This document shows, piece by piece, positions 26,000 through 38,883 of a stretch of DNA of 64,000 nucleotides (positions are counted from its first letter, which is position 1; each line of letters opens with the position of its first letter). The stretch is taken from assembly GCA_033239525.1 (NCBI GenBank), contig BSYO01000022.1, forward strand, positions 12,348,923 through 12,412,922, given 5' to 3'. The notes beneath the pieces are model-generated. The model searched no databases, was not told the origin of the DNA, and saw only the letters and a program-made list of their open reading frames with translations. The stretch comes from Nepenthes gracilis (taxonomy: Eukaryota > Streptophyta > Magnoliopsida > Caryophyllales > Nepenthaceae). The translations under genes were made by a program, and so were the position numbers.

Positions 26000-26620
26000 C
26001 CATATGTGGGAAATGATGAAAAGTCTAACCTCTCACCTCAACATCCATTCTCCTATGTGAAAAATGGTCAACATTAGAGTACAAGCAAGCACACCACTGA
26101 GGGACACTGCCGCCCGCTGCGATGATCTCTTAGTGGGTAGCCATGCCGGTGAGTAGCTAGGGCCCGATGTGTGCAAGCTGGCTGCTGATGTAGACGACAT
26201 GAAGTAGATACTTCAACCACTGTGCGCCTAAACAAGGACAGTGGACGGGAGCCCCTCCCCTGGGGCCCCAGGCATTGACCTCTAGGCAGAAGAGGCACAG
26301 CACGAGGTCCTCCAGAGTGAAGACAATCAGGCCTGATGATGCCGAGGTGCAAGCGACCTTAGGCAGTAGGGCGCAAACGACAGTTAGAAGCCTCTCTAGT
26401 AGGGACGAGTTAGCGAAAAGCTCAAAGAGGTAAAATCCCTGAAACCCCGCAGTGGTAAGAGGCCAACAACCGAAAGAGAGGACTCGTGCAGTACGTGGCC
26501 ACCCTGTATGGGAAACCGCGACGACCAGCATGATCCATAGGACAACTCTAAGCTTCGAGACTTTATCAACTTGAAGAGGAGCTGGTCTACCCCTTGGATA
26601 GAGGAAAAATTGAATAAGAT
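26000..26620 (+). other. Leader between primer site and gag
   Basis: GC-rich leader of the Tat-type element. Minus-strand frames of 92-157 codons occur here (26074-26695) but are shadows without domains. The gag start is taken as the ATG at 26621. Confidence 0.5.
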
Positions 26621-27300
26621 ATGGAACCAAGTGCTCAAGGGAGAGGCCAGATGACTAGCGCTCGACCTGCGAAGGTCACCGTTCGCTATGGGCATCTGGA
26701 CTTAGCCACTCTCCCTCAAGTTCAAGATGCCAATGTTGATGGGTATGATGAAAGTACGGATCCGATGGACCACCTGGACTACTTCCATACCCACCTATAC
26801 CTCCATGGGGCAAGTAATGCCGTCATGTGCCAATACTTCCCCCTCACACTCAATGGGGATGCCATACTCTAGTTCCACAGCCTCCAATCAAATTCCATCT
26901 ACTCATTTGACGAGCTTGTCGATTGCTTCTTGTGCCAATTCGCGTCCAATAGGAGGGAAGAGAAGCAGTCCTGACACTTTGTCCACCTCCGCCAGAGGCT
27001 GGAGGAGAGCCTAAAGCGATTCCTCACTCACTTCATCATCCAAGCCTGGTTGGATCCCCAGCCCTTTGATGAGATGAAATTCAATGCCTCCATCGCAACG
27101 TTGGCAGCAGGGGTGTTCTTCAAGCACCTGGTGCACTAGTGCCCTCAGTCCTTCCGAGAAATTGAGGGTATCGCTCGGGTCTATATCTCAGCTAAGGAGG
27201 CGGCCAATGAGGCGAGACGTCCTGAATGCACGGACTAATTGTCGGAGGGGGCCAGTCACTGGGACGAAGAGAAACAAAGACAGTGGCTGCTTCTAGGAGT
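26621..27300 (+). pseudogene. gag of the Tat-type element
   Basis: The frame opens at 26621 (MEPSAQGRG...) and encodes the retrotransposon gag core: 'DPMDHLDYFHTHLYLHGASN', then 'LNGDAIL-stop-FHSLQ', 'SFDELVDCFLCQFASNRR' and 'LKRFLTHFI'. This is the helical capsid-like region of plant gypsy Gag, which packages element RNA. A stop replaces the usual Trp codon near 26870, and further stops follow at about 26972 and 27139. 27300-28160 should hold the zinc knuckle and protease, but I could not find intact motifs there. Confidence 0.78.
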
Positions 27301-28449
27301 GCTGCAAACAATCGCAGCCTGAACCAAGTGCTAGGAGGGAGTACAGGCCGATGACCCAGATTTACCTGAATGACACTCGCTCAAACATCCTAATAGAGAT
27401 CAAATATGAAAAGTTTCTAAAGTGGCCCAAAGTGCAAAGGCTAGAGACTAGACAAAGTACTGCCATTTTCATTGGTCTCTGGGGTGCACTACGGAAAACT
27501 GTCGGACCTTACAGAAGGAGATAGAAGACCTGGTCTATCGGGGACACCTCATGTGGTTCCTGAAGAGCTCGGGCCAGGCCCTCGGGCTTTTGAAGGTGAA
27601 GCCAGAGAGCTACCAATGAACCGCACCACACCGCCATCGGTGTGATTAGCATGATTTCAAGCGGGCCAACCAAGAGCACCGGGCAAGGATGACCCGAACA
27701 TGCTTCTAGCAGCAAGGGAGAGGGAGTAGAGACTAAGAGTGATATCATTAACTTTAGTAGTGACGATATAATGCATGTAATCTCCCATCATTCTGACTCT
27801 CTTGTTGTATCAGCCATCATTTTGGATACCAACTGAAATGAATTTTTGTTGATAATAGAAGTTTTAGAAATTTACTGTATCTTAATGTATTTTTTAAGCT
27901 TGGATTGAAAAATAGCCAGATGAGAGCAGTCGAAGGCTCTCTATATGGCCTCGACAATGAACCCATGCCCATGCAGGGGGAGATCCAATTGGAGGTCACG
28001 ATAGGAATTTACCCGTGTATGGCAACATAAGAGTTAATGTTACTCATCGTTGACTTGCCATTAGTCTACAATGCCATATTAGGCAGACCGTTCCTCACTA
28101 CTTTCGTGGCCGTAACCCATACGGAGTGGGGGAGGTGCTTGGCGATCAGGCGATGGGCGGATGTGCTACCTATCCCAAGTCGCCCCTGCAGCACCAGATC
28201 GACTAGTTAGGGACTTGTACTTCTGCAACGAAGCTACGTTGCAGCAAGCCAAATCGGGTGAGATGATAGAGATGGTCCCTCTGGGCCTCACCGAACCTGA
28301 GAAGTGCGTGCACATCAACAGTTTCCTGACCACAGCGGTCCACGACCAGCTCATGAACTTCCTCAGGAGGAACTCCGACATCTTTGCATGGGTTCCCACT
28401 AACATGCCTGAGATACCAGTTAGAGTAATGGTTTACAAGTTCAGCCTTA

Positions 28450-29280
28450 ATCCGACCATAAATCCGTCAGATAGAAGCACTGGAATTACTCCGTCGAGAA
28501 GCTAATAGCCATAAGAGAAAGGTGAAGAGGCTGCGTGATGCTGGGTTCATAAGAGAGGTCCAGTACCCAAATTGGCTGTCAAATGTTGTGCTCGTGAAGA
28601 AGAGCAACGGCAAGTGGTGGTAGTGCATCGACTTCACCAACGTGAATAAGGCTTGCCCAAAGGACATCTTTTCACTCTTTTGGATTGATCAGCTAGTGGA
28701 CTCCACGTCCAAGTGTGAACTCCTGAGTTTTATGAACATCTACTCAGGCTACAACTAGGTAAGGATGGACCCAGACGACGAGGAGTATACATCCTTCATG
28801 ACCGACTAAGAAACATGCTGTTATAAGGTTGTACCCTTTATCCTGGGGAATGTCAGGGCAATTTATCAGCAACTGGTGAACAAAATTTTTAAAACCCAGA
28901 TCAGAAGGAACGTAGAGGTATACGTGGACGACATACTCATCAAAAGTAAGATAGCTGACAACCAAGTTCGAGATCTGGAGGAGACCTTTGAGATACTTTA
29001 GGCTCATAGGATGAAGCCCAACCCGGCCAAGTACATGTTCGGAGTAACCTCTAGAAAATTGCTTGGTATCATAGTGTCCCAGCATGGCATCGAAGTAAAC
29101 TCGGAGAAGATCAGACTCATCCTCGATATGAGCCCCCCTCGAACTGTGAAGTCTAGAAACTCACGGGGTGTCTTGCCGCCCTATTGCGGTTCTTGGCTAA
29201 GTCCGCAGAGAAGTACCCCCATTCTTCAAGGCACTTCGAGGAACGAAAGCATCCGGATTTTGATAGATGGATGAGTGCAA
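28450..29280 (+). pseudogene. Reverse transcriptase of the Tat-type element
   Basis: Motifs in order: 'RLRDAGFIREVQYPNWLSN', 'VVLVKKSNGKW', 'CIDFTNVNKACPKD', 'YVDDILIKS' (the polymerase catalytic motif at 28921-28932) and 'KPNPAKYMFGVTSRKLLG'. Stops at about 28621, 28756, 28807 and 28998, and a frame change after 29145, inactivate it. The motif wording is typical of gypsy Tat elements. A 114-codon frame just upstream (28161-28505) is the protease-RT linker. Confidence 0.85.
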
Positions 29281-29289
29281 GGTAGCGAT

Positions 29290-30140
29290 CCAGGAACTGA
29301 AAATGTACCTCATCAGTCTATCCTTTCTGAACTCGCCTTTAGACAGAGAGGACCTATATCTTTACCTAGCGGTGTCAGACACGGCTCTGAGTTTAGTGCT
29401 CATTAGGCAACACAAGGGCATGTGCGACCCGTGTATTACGTGAGCAAGGTATTGACTGATGTGGAGTCTCAGTACCCCCACGCCGAGAGAATTGCCTTGG
29501 CCCTCATCTATTCTGTGTGAAAGTTGAGGCCCTACTTTCAGGCCTATTGAATCGTCGTGCTAACCGATCAGCCTCTAAAGGCAATCCTTCAGAAGCCAGA
29601 GATGTCTAGACGATTGGTCAAATAGGCTATAGAGTTGGGTGAGTTTGACTTAGAGTTCCAACCATGACCGGCCCTCAAAGGCCAAGCCCTAGTGGATGTC
29701 GTCGTTGAGGCGGTGACCCCAGTCCTTGATGCCCAAGACCAACCTAAAGGCGCGGACACCCTAGATGCACCCGCATCGACCCTAAATGTTGACGGATCAT
29801 TCACGCAGATCGGTAGTAGGGCCAGAGTCATGCTCAGGACTCCAGATGGCCATAGATCAAGTACTCCCTTGTGCTTGCCTTCCTAGCCACCAACAACAAG
29901 GTGGAATACGAAGCCCTCATTGTAGGACTCCGATTGGTTAGAGAATGCTCTGTGAAGGCCATGGCCGTGTGCAGCGATTCAGAACTAGTGGTTAACCAAA
30001 TCCCATGAACCTTTGAAGCATCAAACTCACAGCTCGCCAAATACTTGGCAAAGGTGAAAGCCCAGATTCGGGCGTTCAAAAGGTTTGAATTCGAACACGT
30101 CCCGAGAATTGAGAATTGAAAAGCTGACTAGTTAGATAGG
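29290..30140 (+). pseudogene. RNase H plus second, archaeal-like RNase H
   Basis: The first domain covers about 29310-29640 ('LYLYLAVSDTALSLVL', 'YPHAERIALALIY', 'LTDQPLKAIL'). A second begins near 29780: 'LNVDGSFTQIGS', then 'KVEYEALIVGLRL', then 'VCSDSELVVNQI', carrying the Asp, Glu and Asp expected of an RNase H active site. Two RNase H domains in tandem are diagnostic of the Tat lineage (Ogre/Retand group). Stops near 29518, 29548, 29623 and 30007 interrupt the frame. Confidence 0.8.
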
Positions 30141-30439
30141 GACATGGTGACGGGATCCCTAGAGCAATACGCCAGAAACATGCAGGAAGTTCTGGCCTTG
30201 CCAAGCATCAACGGCCAAGATCAGGAAGTGCCATGATAGCCGAAGGTGACAATTGGATGACCCTATACTACGAGTACCTGATGGACGGAATGTTGCTAGC
30301 AAGCCCCGAAGAGGCTAAGTTGATAAGGAAGATGGTAGGCTGGTATATGATCATCAATGGAAGGTTATACTAGCGGGAATATTCGATTCCCTACCTACAA
30401 TGCCTTACTCCGAGGGAAGCCAAGTACACGCTAGGCAAG

Positions 30440-31480
30440 GTCCACCTTGGCGTATGCAACTCACACATCGGAGGAAAAAACCTTACATTCAAGATCATAC
30501 GGTAAGATTTGTTCTGGTCCACGATGAAGCGGGACGCCATGGAATTTATCAAAAAGTGCAAAAGCTGCTAGGTCCAGGCTACATACGGAGTTGCACAGCC
30601 TACTATCCCCGTGATCATTCGCGCAATGGGGGCTCAACATCCTTGGGCCCATGCCCTTGGCCTTCAGACATAGAAAATTCCTCATCGTTGGAATCGATTA
30701 CTTTGCCAAGTGGGCCAAGACAACTCTCCTGGCATGGATAACCGAGCAAAACGTAACGGAATTTGTCCACCAGAACATCATTTGACTGTTTGGGATTACC
30801 GAAGTCATAGTAACTGACAACGAAACCCAATTCACCAACGAATGGTTCATCAAGTACTGTCCGAGCTTGCACATCAGGTTGGTTCACATGTCTGTAGCAT
30901 ACCCTCAAGCTAACGGCAAGGTTGAAGTCACTAACCGGACGCTTTGCATGCACTAAAGACCAAGCTTGAGAACATAGGGGGCTCTTGGGCTGATGAGTTG
31001 CCTTCTATGCTTTGGTCGAATCGCACGACCCCGTGGGAACCCACGAGGGAAATACCCTTCAGCCTATGCTATGGGGCTGAGGCGGTCATCCTAGTCGAAG
31101 TGGGACTCTCCAGCTTGCGAGTCAAATGCTTTGTCCCTGTCATAAACTCCCAAAGGCTCACGGAATGCCTAGACTTGCTTCCCGAGGTTTGTGATACGAC
31201 ACGCCTGAGGACAACAGCCTACCAGCAACGCATCCCTCGATACTACAATAAACGGGTGAAGGCTCACCCACTCGAGGTAGGGGATATAGTCCTCCGGAGC
31301 GTAAAGGTGATGGGTAAGACTGCCAACAGGAGCAAGCTCTCTCCAGGCTGAGAGGGACCATTCCTCGTCTTGGTGACCCTTTGAAACAGAGCGTACAAGC
31401 TACGCACCCAGGATGGCAAGCTGGCCCCTTGGACTTGGAATGCCACCCACCTCAAGAAATACTACTCGTAAAGTGAAGAA
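30440..31480 (+). pseudogene. Integrase of the Tat-type element
   Basis: The N-terminal and core parts are frameshifted (30480-30950; 'WSTMKRDAMEFIKKCKSC' recognisable). The C-terminal part is an open run of 135 codons at 30944-31351: 'SWADELPSMLWSNRTTPWEP', 'PFSLCYGAEAVILVEVGL', 'YYNKRVKAHPLEVGDIVLR'. It ends with 'GKLAPWTWNATHLKKYYS' before a stop near 31470. The end wording is typical of Tat integrases. Confidence 0.82.
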
Positions 31481-31664
31481 ACTCCCAAGTAAGTCATGCA
31501 CGCACAAATCGGAATGCTTGTTCGTGTAACACGCCTTCTTTAATAAAATTATTGTTATTGCTGTCTGTTTGTTTAGCTACTCATGCGAATATTTGCTTGC
31601 TTGCCATCCTTATAAAATATGAATGGCCTAGACTACACATAAGTCAAGAGGACCTTCGTCCGCT

Positions 31665-31915
31665 TATAAACCAAAACCTTGGCTCAGCATCGAGCAACCC
31701 TCAAGTGGTCGAACTCAAACTTCGGCTCCACGTCGAACGACCCTAAGCGGCTCCAAAACCTAGGCTCTGTGCCAAGTGACCCTCAAGCGGTCGAACTCAA
31801 ATTTCAGGCTCAGTGCTGAAAGGCCCTAAGCTGCCCCAAAACCATGGCTCCGTGCCAAGCGATCCTCGAACAGTTGTACTCTAAACTTTGGCTTAGCGCG
31901 GAACTGCCGATACAT
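31665..31915 (+). repeat. Degenerate tandem repeats downstream of pol
   Basis: About three diverged units of roughly 90-100 bp built around 'ggctc(a/c)g...gaac(g/c)accctaagcggct' and 'gtggtcgaactcaaactt'. Tandem repeats between pol and the 3' LTR are common in Tat elements. 31915-32450 has no recognised feature. Confidence 0.6.
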
Positions 31916-32449
31916 GGCTAAGCGAATAGGCCTAGGGGCTCTGGAAGTTTCCAATATATGTCCATCAAAACCTTAGGGGGCCTAAATAGCAGACTTGCGG
32001 TGACTTTCTCAGGAGAAGAGAGCACCCTCATTCAATGACGGTTGATTGGCTAGGACCGTGCGCACGGAGGCAATGATGCGCCAAGTAGGGTTAAGCACCA
32101 AGATGGTGTCATGTGCACTATGGCCTAAGACCCGGAGTCTGGCTGCTGTGGCCTGAAAACCTAGCTACCCCTGAGTGGATCCACCGGGTGTGTGATGATG
32201 TCCAATCCATTGGACCGAACATCCCACTATGCACGAGATGTGATAACATCCTCAACCAAAGGACAAGTATAGCACAAGAAGGCTCTGGATTCAAGCCTTG
32301 GCAACAATAGCAAAACGACTTAACCATTACGAAAAAAATTGCAAAGCCAAAAAAGGTAACGTATACACAGAAACATCGAAAGCCGAAGAGACAATCGCAT
32401 TTCATTAATCATTTAAGTCGAAGGCTACAAGATTGCATTCGAATGTCAA

Positions 32450-33618
32450 ATAAAAAAAAAGGGCTATACAAGAGATCTAATTGCCCTAGGAGTTCAGATG
32501 TCCAGCCCCTTTGGAGAAGTCAGTTAGATGGGAGCTCTTTGTGATCCTATCATTCCTTAGGTTGAAGATCCCCATAGGAGCGCCTGGAGATGCGACAGAC
32601 ACAATATGACGGCACATGCGAATGCTGTCCACAAATCTGGCCTCCAGCACCCGAACCATCTCCTCTAAGGAAAGTCAAACCCTGAGGTCTACCAAGGTGC
32701 GGGAGCACTGATCCTCCAAGTCAGAGATTCAGCCCTTCGGAACCTAGAGCTTGTCGTTCAACCACTTGACCTCCTGCCTCAATGCTGTAGTCTCGCCCTC
32801 CACGCGTAGAGCCACCTCTCGTTTAGTTCCCTCCAGATCCAGCAAATTAGCTCATCCCGTTGGGAGAGTGCCATGTGAAGGAAGCACATCGCTTCCAAAA
32901 TCTGCAAAGAAAGGAAAGAGGAAAGTGAGGGACTAGATAACCTCAACGCCCAAGGCAACAAAGGAGTGTAGTACTCAGAGAAATCATACTTGAATGAAGG
33001 GCTCAGCCATGCCGCCGGCCAAGTCAAAGACGACTCTTGATGTAGGCACACCCGGGGGCTTAGATCACTCAACAACCTCCTCCATAGGGTTGGGCAAATC
33101 TGACACGACCAAGGGCAAAGGAACGCAAGGGTGCTCCGGCTGCTACACCACCTTCGCCATGTCACCCTCCTGAACCACATCGGTAGCAGGAGCATCGACG
33201 ACTCGTCCGGACGTGTTGGCCTCCTCAATAGCAACAGGACCCCGGACGTGTGGCTCAAGCATTGCTCTGGCAGGTGCGTTGGAAACCTCTCGAGCCACCA
33301 CGAACTCTGGCGTGGGCTCTAGGTCATCCACCTTGATGGGCCCTACGGGCTTTGGCGTGCCAGTCGCCATTTTCCCAATGCTCGTAACGGACACTCCTTG
33401 CGGCTCGACGTCAAAGAAGGAGTTCGATGAGGACCTCCAATGGAAGGGAGCTCGACCAAGGGAACTTCGTACTCAACCAAGGCAACAGCGAGAATCAGGG
33501 AGCACTCAGCCGCCCCCTCTTGAGGCTACGATTCCAGCTCCTGCTCCAAATGGCAGTCCTAGTAGGCATGATCGATTCGACCGCCAACCTCAGTGATCTC
33601 CTTGTGGAAGTGCCTCTA
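32450..33618 (-). pseudogene. Antisense unit 2 of the Tat-type element, C-terminal coiled-coil part
   Basis: Minus-strand sequence runs from an 83-codon open stretch (33394-33143, 'KVDDLEPTPEFVVAREVSNA') into a coiled coil ('EVALRVEGETTALRQEVKWL', about 32830-32745). It ends in 'SLEEMVRVLEARFVDSIRM' and a short tail near 32500. It is the continuation of 37142-36333 beyond the LTR inserted at 33619-36332. The plus-strand 127-codon frame here (33213-33596) is a shadow. Confidence 0.58.
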
Positions 33619-36332
33619 TGTAATCGAACGGGCCCTATCTTTAAGGCGTTTTGTTAATAACATACTAAACTAATACTCCAAATTTAAAATTTTAATTTTT
33701 GTAGAGAATTAGATAGAGTTTCTTCTATAAGCGGGCTATAAACCATACAAACAGCCTGTATTAACACAATTTCACAATGCCTATAAACTATTATATCTCA
33801 AAATTTAATCCATAACACAACTACAATTCATCCGTAGGATCATCATATGTCATATCATTCATGGCTCCAATATAGTACTCCTAACTACTGTATTGGATCT
33901 AAGAGAGATGCCATCTAAGACCAAAACAAAATCCATAGCAACTTGTAGAAGCAAAACTATATCCATATAGAATCTTGCGGAAGAATTATTTGACATAATA
34001 AGATCCAACATAATTTAATACACAATATTCATCTAAATATTAAATATTTTCATTCACGTTTCATCAAGACATCCAAGACTTTTGAGTCTCCAAGATCCAG
34101 CTACCTTCTTAACTATCCTTTATCTCTATTTTTCTCATTAGGTTTCGATTCATTAGTCCCTATCTGGGAGGAATAAAAATAGTAAGAGTGAGCATTACGC
34201 TTAGTAAGGTACCATGAAAATGAGATGTGTAAATGTTTATATAAAACACACACATATATATACAATTAAGTAAATGAATCATTAAAAAGTTAGAAGTCAT
34301 ATGTGTTTATTGATGATGTGGAAGTATGAAGAAATGCATGAACATGAACTTGGGAATTAATTCTCGTCTAGGTTCATGGACATGAAACCGTTAAATATGC
34401 TAAAAGGGTCAATTTGCATATGAAAGGCAAAAGCATTAATCGATGCATAATATGAGCTCGTTGACACAATTCTTGTCTTTGTATATTTTATCTTTTCTTT
34501 TATATAATTCTTCTTCTGATTTCGTACTTGTAATTCTTCTTATGATTATATAGCCTGAAGTACTTGCTATAATTATGGGATAGTGTAGAACTTTCTTATC
34601 TTTTAATAATTTTCTTATTTCTTGAGGGATTAGGACTAGGATACCCTACCATTGGAGAGAGCAAATAATCGAGAATAGATTGTGATACTCTACACAATCA
34701 AATGCATTAGTTCTTCTTTCTTTCATAACAAAGGCGCCTTAGTTCTTGTTCTTTCATCATTATGTATCATCTCATGTCCTCCTCATCACGAGGACCAATC
34801 TTTTATATTCCTATACCATCATATTTCCTCCTCATCCTCTTTATTTACATCCCGATGACTAGGATGTCCTCTTTATTTATATCCCGAGGACCAAGATGAT
34901 ATTAAATTCTTAGTTCATGATCCATAACCTTAATTCTCAATAATCAATGGTTACTTGAACTGATTCATTCAGATCTTCTTGTTTCCTTTGTCTTGACTTT
35001 TCATTCTTTAGTGACCACTTCATCTTAGAGGCTTACTTACTTTACATAATTATATTTTTCATATGATCTTTTAGAATAACTTCCAATCAGATCACAGATA
35101 AAATCCTTTAATATATGTTATTGCTTCATAATACAACATTTATATATCATAACTCATGATTCATGATCCTTACATCTTCATCTTAATTCTTCATTCTTTA
35201 GATCTCACATTTCTTCGCATAATTAAATTTTTTAGATAAATCTTGAGATCCTTAGAGATATTAATCGTATAACTTTTGACAATAGTATAGTTAGTGCATC
35301 TATTAACCTAATTACTTTGCAATTTCATATTTTCATGTCATAATTTATTTTTCACCACATTTATTTCCTAATTTTCGTTCTTGGGTTTTGTGAATAGTGA
35401 ATTAACACAATCCGGACATGAAACGTGAGCAATGCAATGCAATTGAACCAATAATTCATAATACTCATGCGTAAACATGAAATTTATTCATAATATCATG
35501 AGAGAATCGAAAAACGTACTGTATTTTATATGAATCTTAAAAATGGAGAGTTTTGGAGCAAATGAATAACAGTAATGAAGAAAATAAGGATTAGGGTCAA
35601 CTTGTCTTAGCCTGATTTATTATTTTTCTTTCTCTGATTGGGTTGGAAGTGGCGAAGAATCCCTTTTCTTTTCTCTTTTCCCTTCACTTTCCTCTCATTT
35701 CCTCCCCTACTACTCGCGTCGTTCTTTCTTCTCTCCCTCTCTCTCCTTCTCCTTCCCCCATTTTATAAACGTCAAAAAGGTTGGTGGGAAGGTTCTAGAT
35801 CATACTGAGTGCACATTGAGTGCCAAGGCACACCAACGGGTCACGCTTGAGTGCCCTTAGTACGCGGCATTCTATTTTTCACGCCCGGATGGTGCCTCGG
35901 GAGCTCCTCGAGCAAGTCAAGCCTATAGAAAGCCTACTTCATATTTTCGCCGTCCGAGACCCATTTTGACCATTCTAATCCAATTTTTAATATTTTTGAA
36001 CCCTAATTTTGATTATATAACCTTAATAAGCCATGATTATCATAATTAAAATTCAAAATCTTATTTATGGATTAATATTTTAAGGTTTACAATTTCACTT
36101 CTTGATCTACCAATTCTTGATATTTGAGCATTTCAAATCAATTCCTTTCGTACCATTTGACCTCAATTCACCTATTTTAACTTAATTACTTCCAATTATC
36201 ATATTTTGAAAATTTAAAATCTCACTACTCATTTTTACCACATTGTAAAAACCGATACCTTATATATTCTAAACTTAATTATATTAACTTAATGATTGGG
36301 ATTTACTATATTTTATAAATTGATTCGTTACA
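33619..36332 (-). mobile_element. Solo LTR of a long-LTR gypsy element
   Basis: It begins TGTAATCGAACGG and ends TTGATTCGTTACA, imperfect inverted termini like those of the other TGTAACGA-type LTRs here. Internal 'gagtgagcattacgcttagtaagg' (34189-34213) parallels the 'agtgagc...cc(a/c)aac' block of that class. The interior is AT-rich and non-coding. Flanks ctcta (33614-33618) and cacca (36333-36337) agree at three of five positions, so the TSD is doubtful. It splits antisense unit 2 of the Tat-type element. Confidence 0.68.
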
Positions 36333-37210
36333 CACCAGTGACCCTCAGCCTCTTCAAGGCAGCCTTATCCTCCTCGTTAGAGGAAGACTCAAGTGACAGT
36401 GACGAGCCGCTCTTCCCAGGGGACTCCCTCGAAGGTTCTCGATGGTCTATGGCCCCGGTTTTCCTCTTCTCGGCAGCAGCAGCTGCCTCGCCGCACACAG
36501 GCCCCCACTTGACGGTTGCAAAAAGATCGGGAGTCAAGTAGAATCCCTACTTGGAGTATGTCTACATATTCCCCTAAATGTGGTCGAGCCGTTTCTTCTC
36601 TTCCTTCACCTCATCTGCACTCACCTCCCTCTAGAAGAAGTTGCTCACTGGGCCCCACTCGTTGGAGAGCTCCCAATCTAGAGGGGTCCTCAAAAAGAAG
36701 AAGCAATTTTTCTATTTTTTTACCGAATTAGGGTTCGTCCCCCGAAAGTGGAAGCCAACACATGGGGACATTGAAACCTAGTCCTTCGATTCGGTGAAAG
36801 ATCACCTTCACCGAGTTCGGCCTAAACGAGCAAAACTGAAGGCGAGAGAAGATGCACGGGGAAACCAAGTATCAAAGGGCGTTGGGGTGAAGCCGAGCAA
36901 GGGGAACCCCCAGCATATCGATGATCCCGTACAGATCAAGTTGCATAGGAAAGCGAAGCCCACATCTCAGATGATGCTCATAGGTGGTGATGTAGTCCTC
37001 CGGGGGTGCGTTCACCCTTCCGGGGCCTTGACCAGGAAGGGAAAAGATGCTAGGAATGTCGAGTTGTCAAGATGGACATGATGTCACCTACTCCCTCGTG
37101 AATCGTGTGAGAAGAAGAGGGAGAGCTTTTCTTCTTCGCCATGATCTTCTCGACGCGGGAAAATGTAAAGTGTGGTAAGCCAGGTGAAGTGCCGCTTAAA
37201 TAGGCAACGC
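36333..37210 (-). pseudogene. Antisense unit 2 of the Tat-type element, N-terminal Transposase_28-like part
   Basis: Read on the minus strand: TATA-like 'cctatttaag' (37205-37196), ATG at 37142 (MAKKKSSPSSSHTIHEG...), then a domain aligning with 16466-16975. The alignment covers the 'LYGIIDMLGVPL' block, the 'RLHPNAL' block, the 'LGFNVPM' block and the acidic tail 'SLSLESSSNEEDKAALKRLR' (36420-36345). Several stops and frameshifts interrupt it. Transposase_28 similarity is my inference from conserved wording. Its role is unknown; proteins of this class are encoded antisense to gag-pol in some Tat elements. Confidence 0.65.
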
Positions 37211-37379
37211 TTGGAAGGTGAAGTAGCATTGCGCCGGAAAACGTAGAGGATGCCCTAAATGGTGACCGTGACACACTCCCACTCAACACATCACCACAAG
37301 TCATTCTTGGCAGCCCATCATGGCACTTGATAGACTGCCCACCCACTAACACAGTGGCTGCTTGTCAGAATCTCAACTA

Positions 37380-38770
37380 TCACACCCGCATTAAATGCGA
37401 CGATTCTGGCCATCATAAGCAACTGTAGCAGCCCTTCCAAAGCACGGAATCGGAAGGAAAAATGAGTCACTCGAATGCAGCAAATTGTGGAGATGTTGAC
37501 TAATTGCCTCAACCATTTGCCCTCTCGAGCTCGCAGATCGAGAGTCGGGTCCTTGAATTTTGAGAGTCCAAAGAAGAAAAGCAAGTTGAATACCTTCATG
37601 GAATCTCCTTTCTAGCAAGGGAGCCAGCTCTTTCGGCCGGATTCTCGATCTCAGCTTAGTCTCCTACCACGTATGGATGATGAGTTCCTCCCTGAGCCGC
37701 ACTCGATATTGCTCGAGCTCCTCCTGAAGAGAAACAATCTAGTTCTGAGCCAACGAGTTGGCGTCGGCCAGCTGTGACGCCCTCGCCTTCGCCTTTGACC
37801 ATGCTTTGGTTAAAGTGAGCCACTCGTGCCTGAGTCTACTCAACCTCTCCAACGGCAACCTGCACCTGGGCCTCCATGACAGTGACAAGGCAATGAGCTC
37901 CCCTAGGCCTTTGGGGAGTTAGACGTATCTCAAAGCCTCAAAGGCTCCTCGGGAACCGTAAGTAATTAAACTTTATAAATAAAAAGGGAAAAAAAATACA
38001 GAACCAATGTTCTATCTTCAAGTATTTTGCCGACTTGGATGTAGAACAAAGACATTGGGGCTGTCCTTGAGCACCGTGAAACATGTCACGAAACCAAAGT
38101 AAAGTAGAAAAAACAAAAAAAATAAAAAGAGTTACATCCGCCTAAGGCCATCAACCAATCCGGTCAAACAGTAGAAAATAGTACCCAAAATAGTACCCCA
38201 ATATTTCTACCGTACCTGCTAACAAAGCATCGACTTCGGGAGTGAGAGCATACCAGTTGATTGGGCAAACCAAGCCATCCATACAGTCCCAAATCTGACA
38301 ACCATCCAAGGTCATTTTGGGGAAAAAATAAGTCCCACCTTTGCTGCCTACCTAGCGTCCATTCTGGCCGATTCAGCCAAATGAAGTTAAAACCGCCCAT
38401 ACCGATTTCTTGTGAGGGGAGGAACCGGTATGCACAACCCACAATGAGCCAACTACCCATACCGGCATATTGCTGCATTATGGGGTACCCTTAGGAACCT
38501 CATTGTCCCAATGACAGAAGGCTCCGAATGATAGCTCTCCGCTGCCACCACGGAAGGAACAATCTCATCATGCCCCCGTGAGGCCTGCTCTCCTCGTCTA
38601 GATTCTTCAATGGGAGGTTTAGACTCTGAGGAAGAAAATGGTCTTGCCATCAAGGTTACCCAACGAGAAAGGGGGAAGAAAACGACTATAGGCTGACATT
38701 TTGTGTCTCCAAGTGGCTAAGAAGTGTGAAGTCTGGAGAGATACTTGGCACTTAAATAGCCAAAGTACCC
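37380..38770 (-). pseudogene. Antisense unit 1 of the Tat-type element
   Basis: TATA-like 'ggctatttaagtgcc' (38763-38749) precedes an ATG at 38653: 'MARPFSSSESKPPIEESRRG', later 'SRGHDEIVPS' and 'IGTMRFLRVPHN', stopping at 38453. Coiled-coil-like sequence follows at 37950-37420 ('MLERRFHEGIQLA'). The + strand of 7285-8000 is homologous. 37960-38450 in between has no open frame. The unit is broken by stops. Confidence 0.6.
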
Positions 38771-38883
38771 CCAAGGAAACGGCATCGTACGACAAGGAGA
38801 AGGCGTTCCGCAGCCCAAAGGGATCCTTCCACATCGTGGAACCCTATAGCGTCGCACTTTTTCAAGAAAGGCAGTTATGACAC

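Noticed and set aside
26074..26695. Overlapping minus-strand frames of 92-157 codons
   Set aside because: Antisense to the leader and gag of the Tat-type element; no domain and no homologue in the second module copy.
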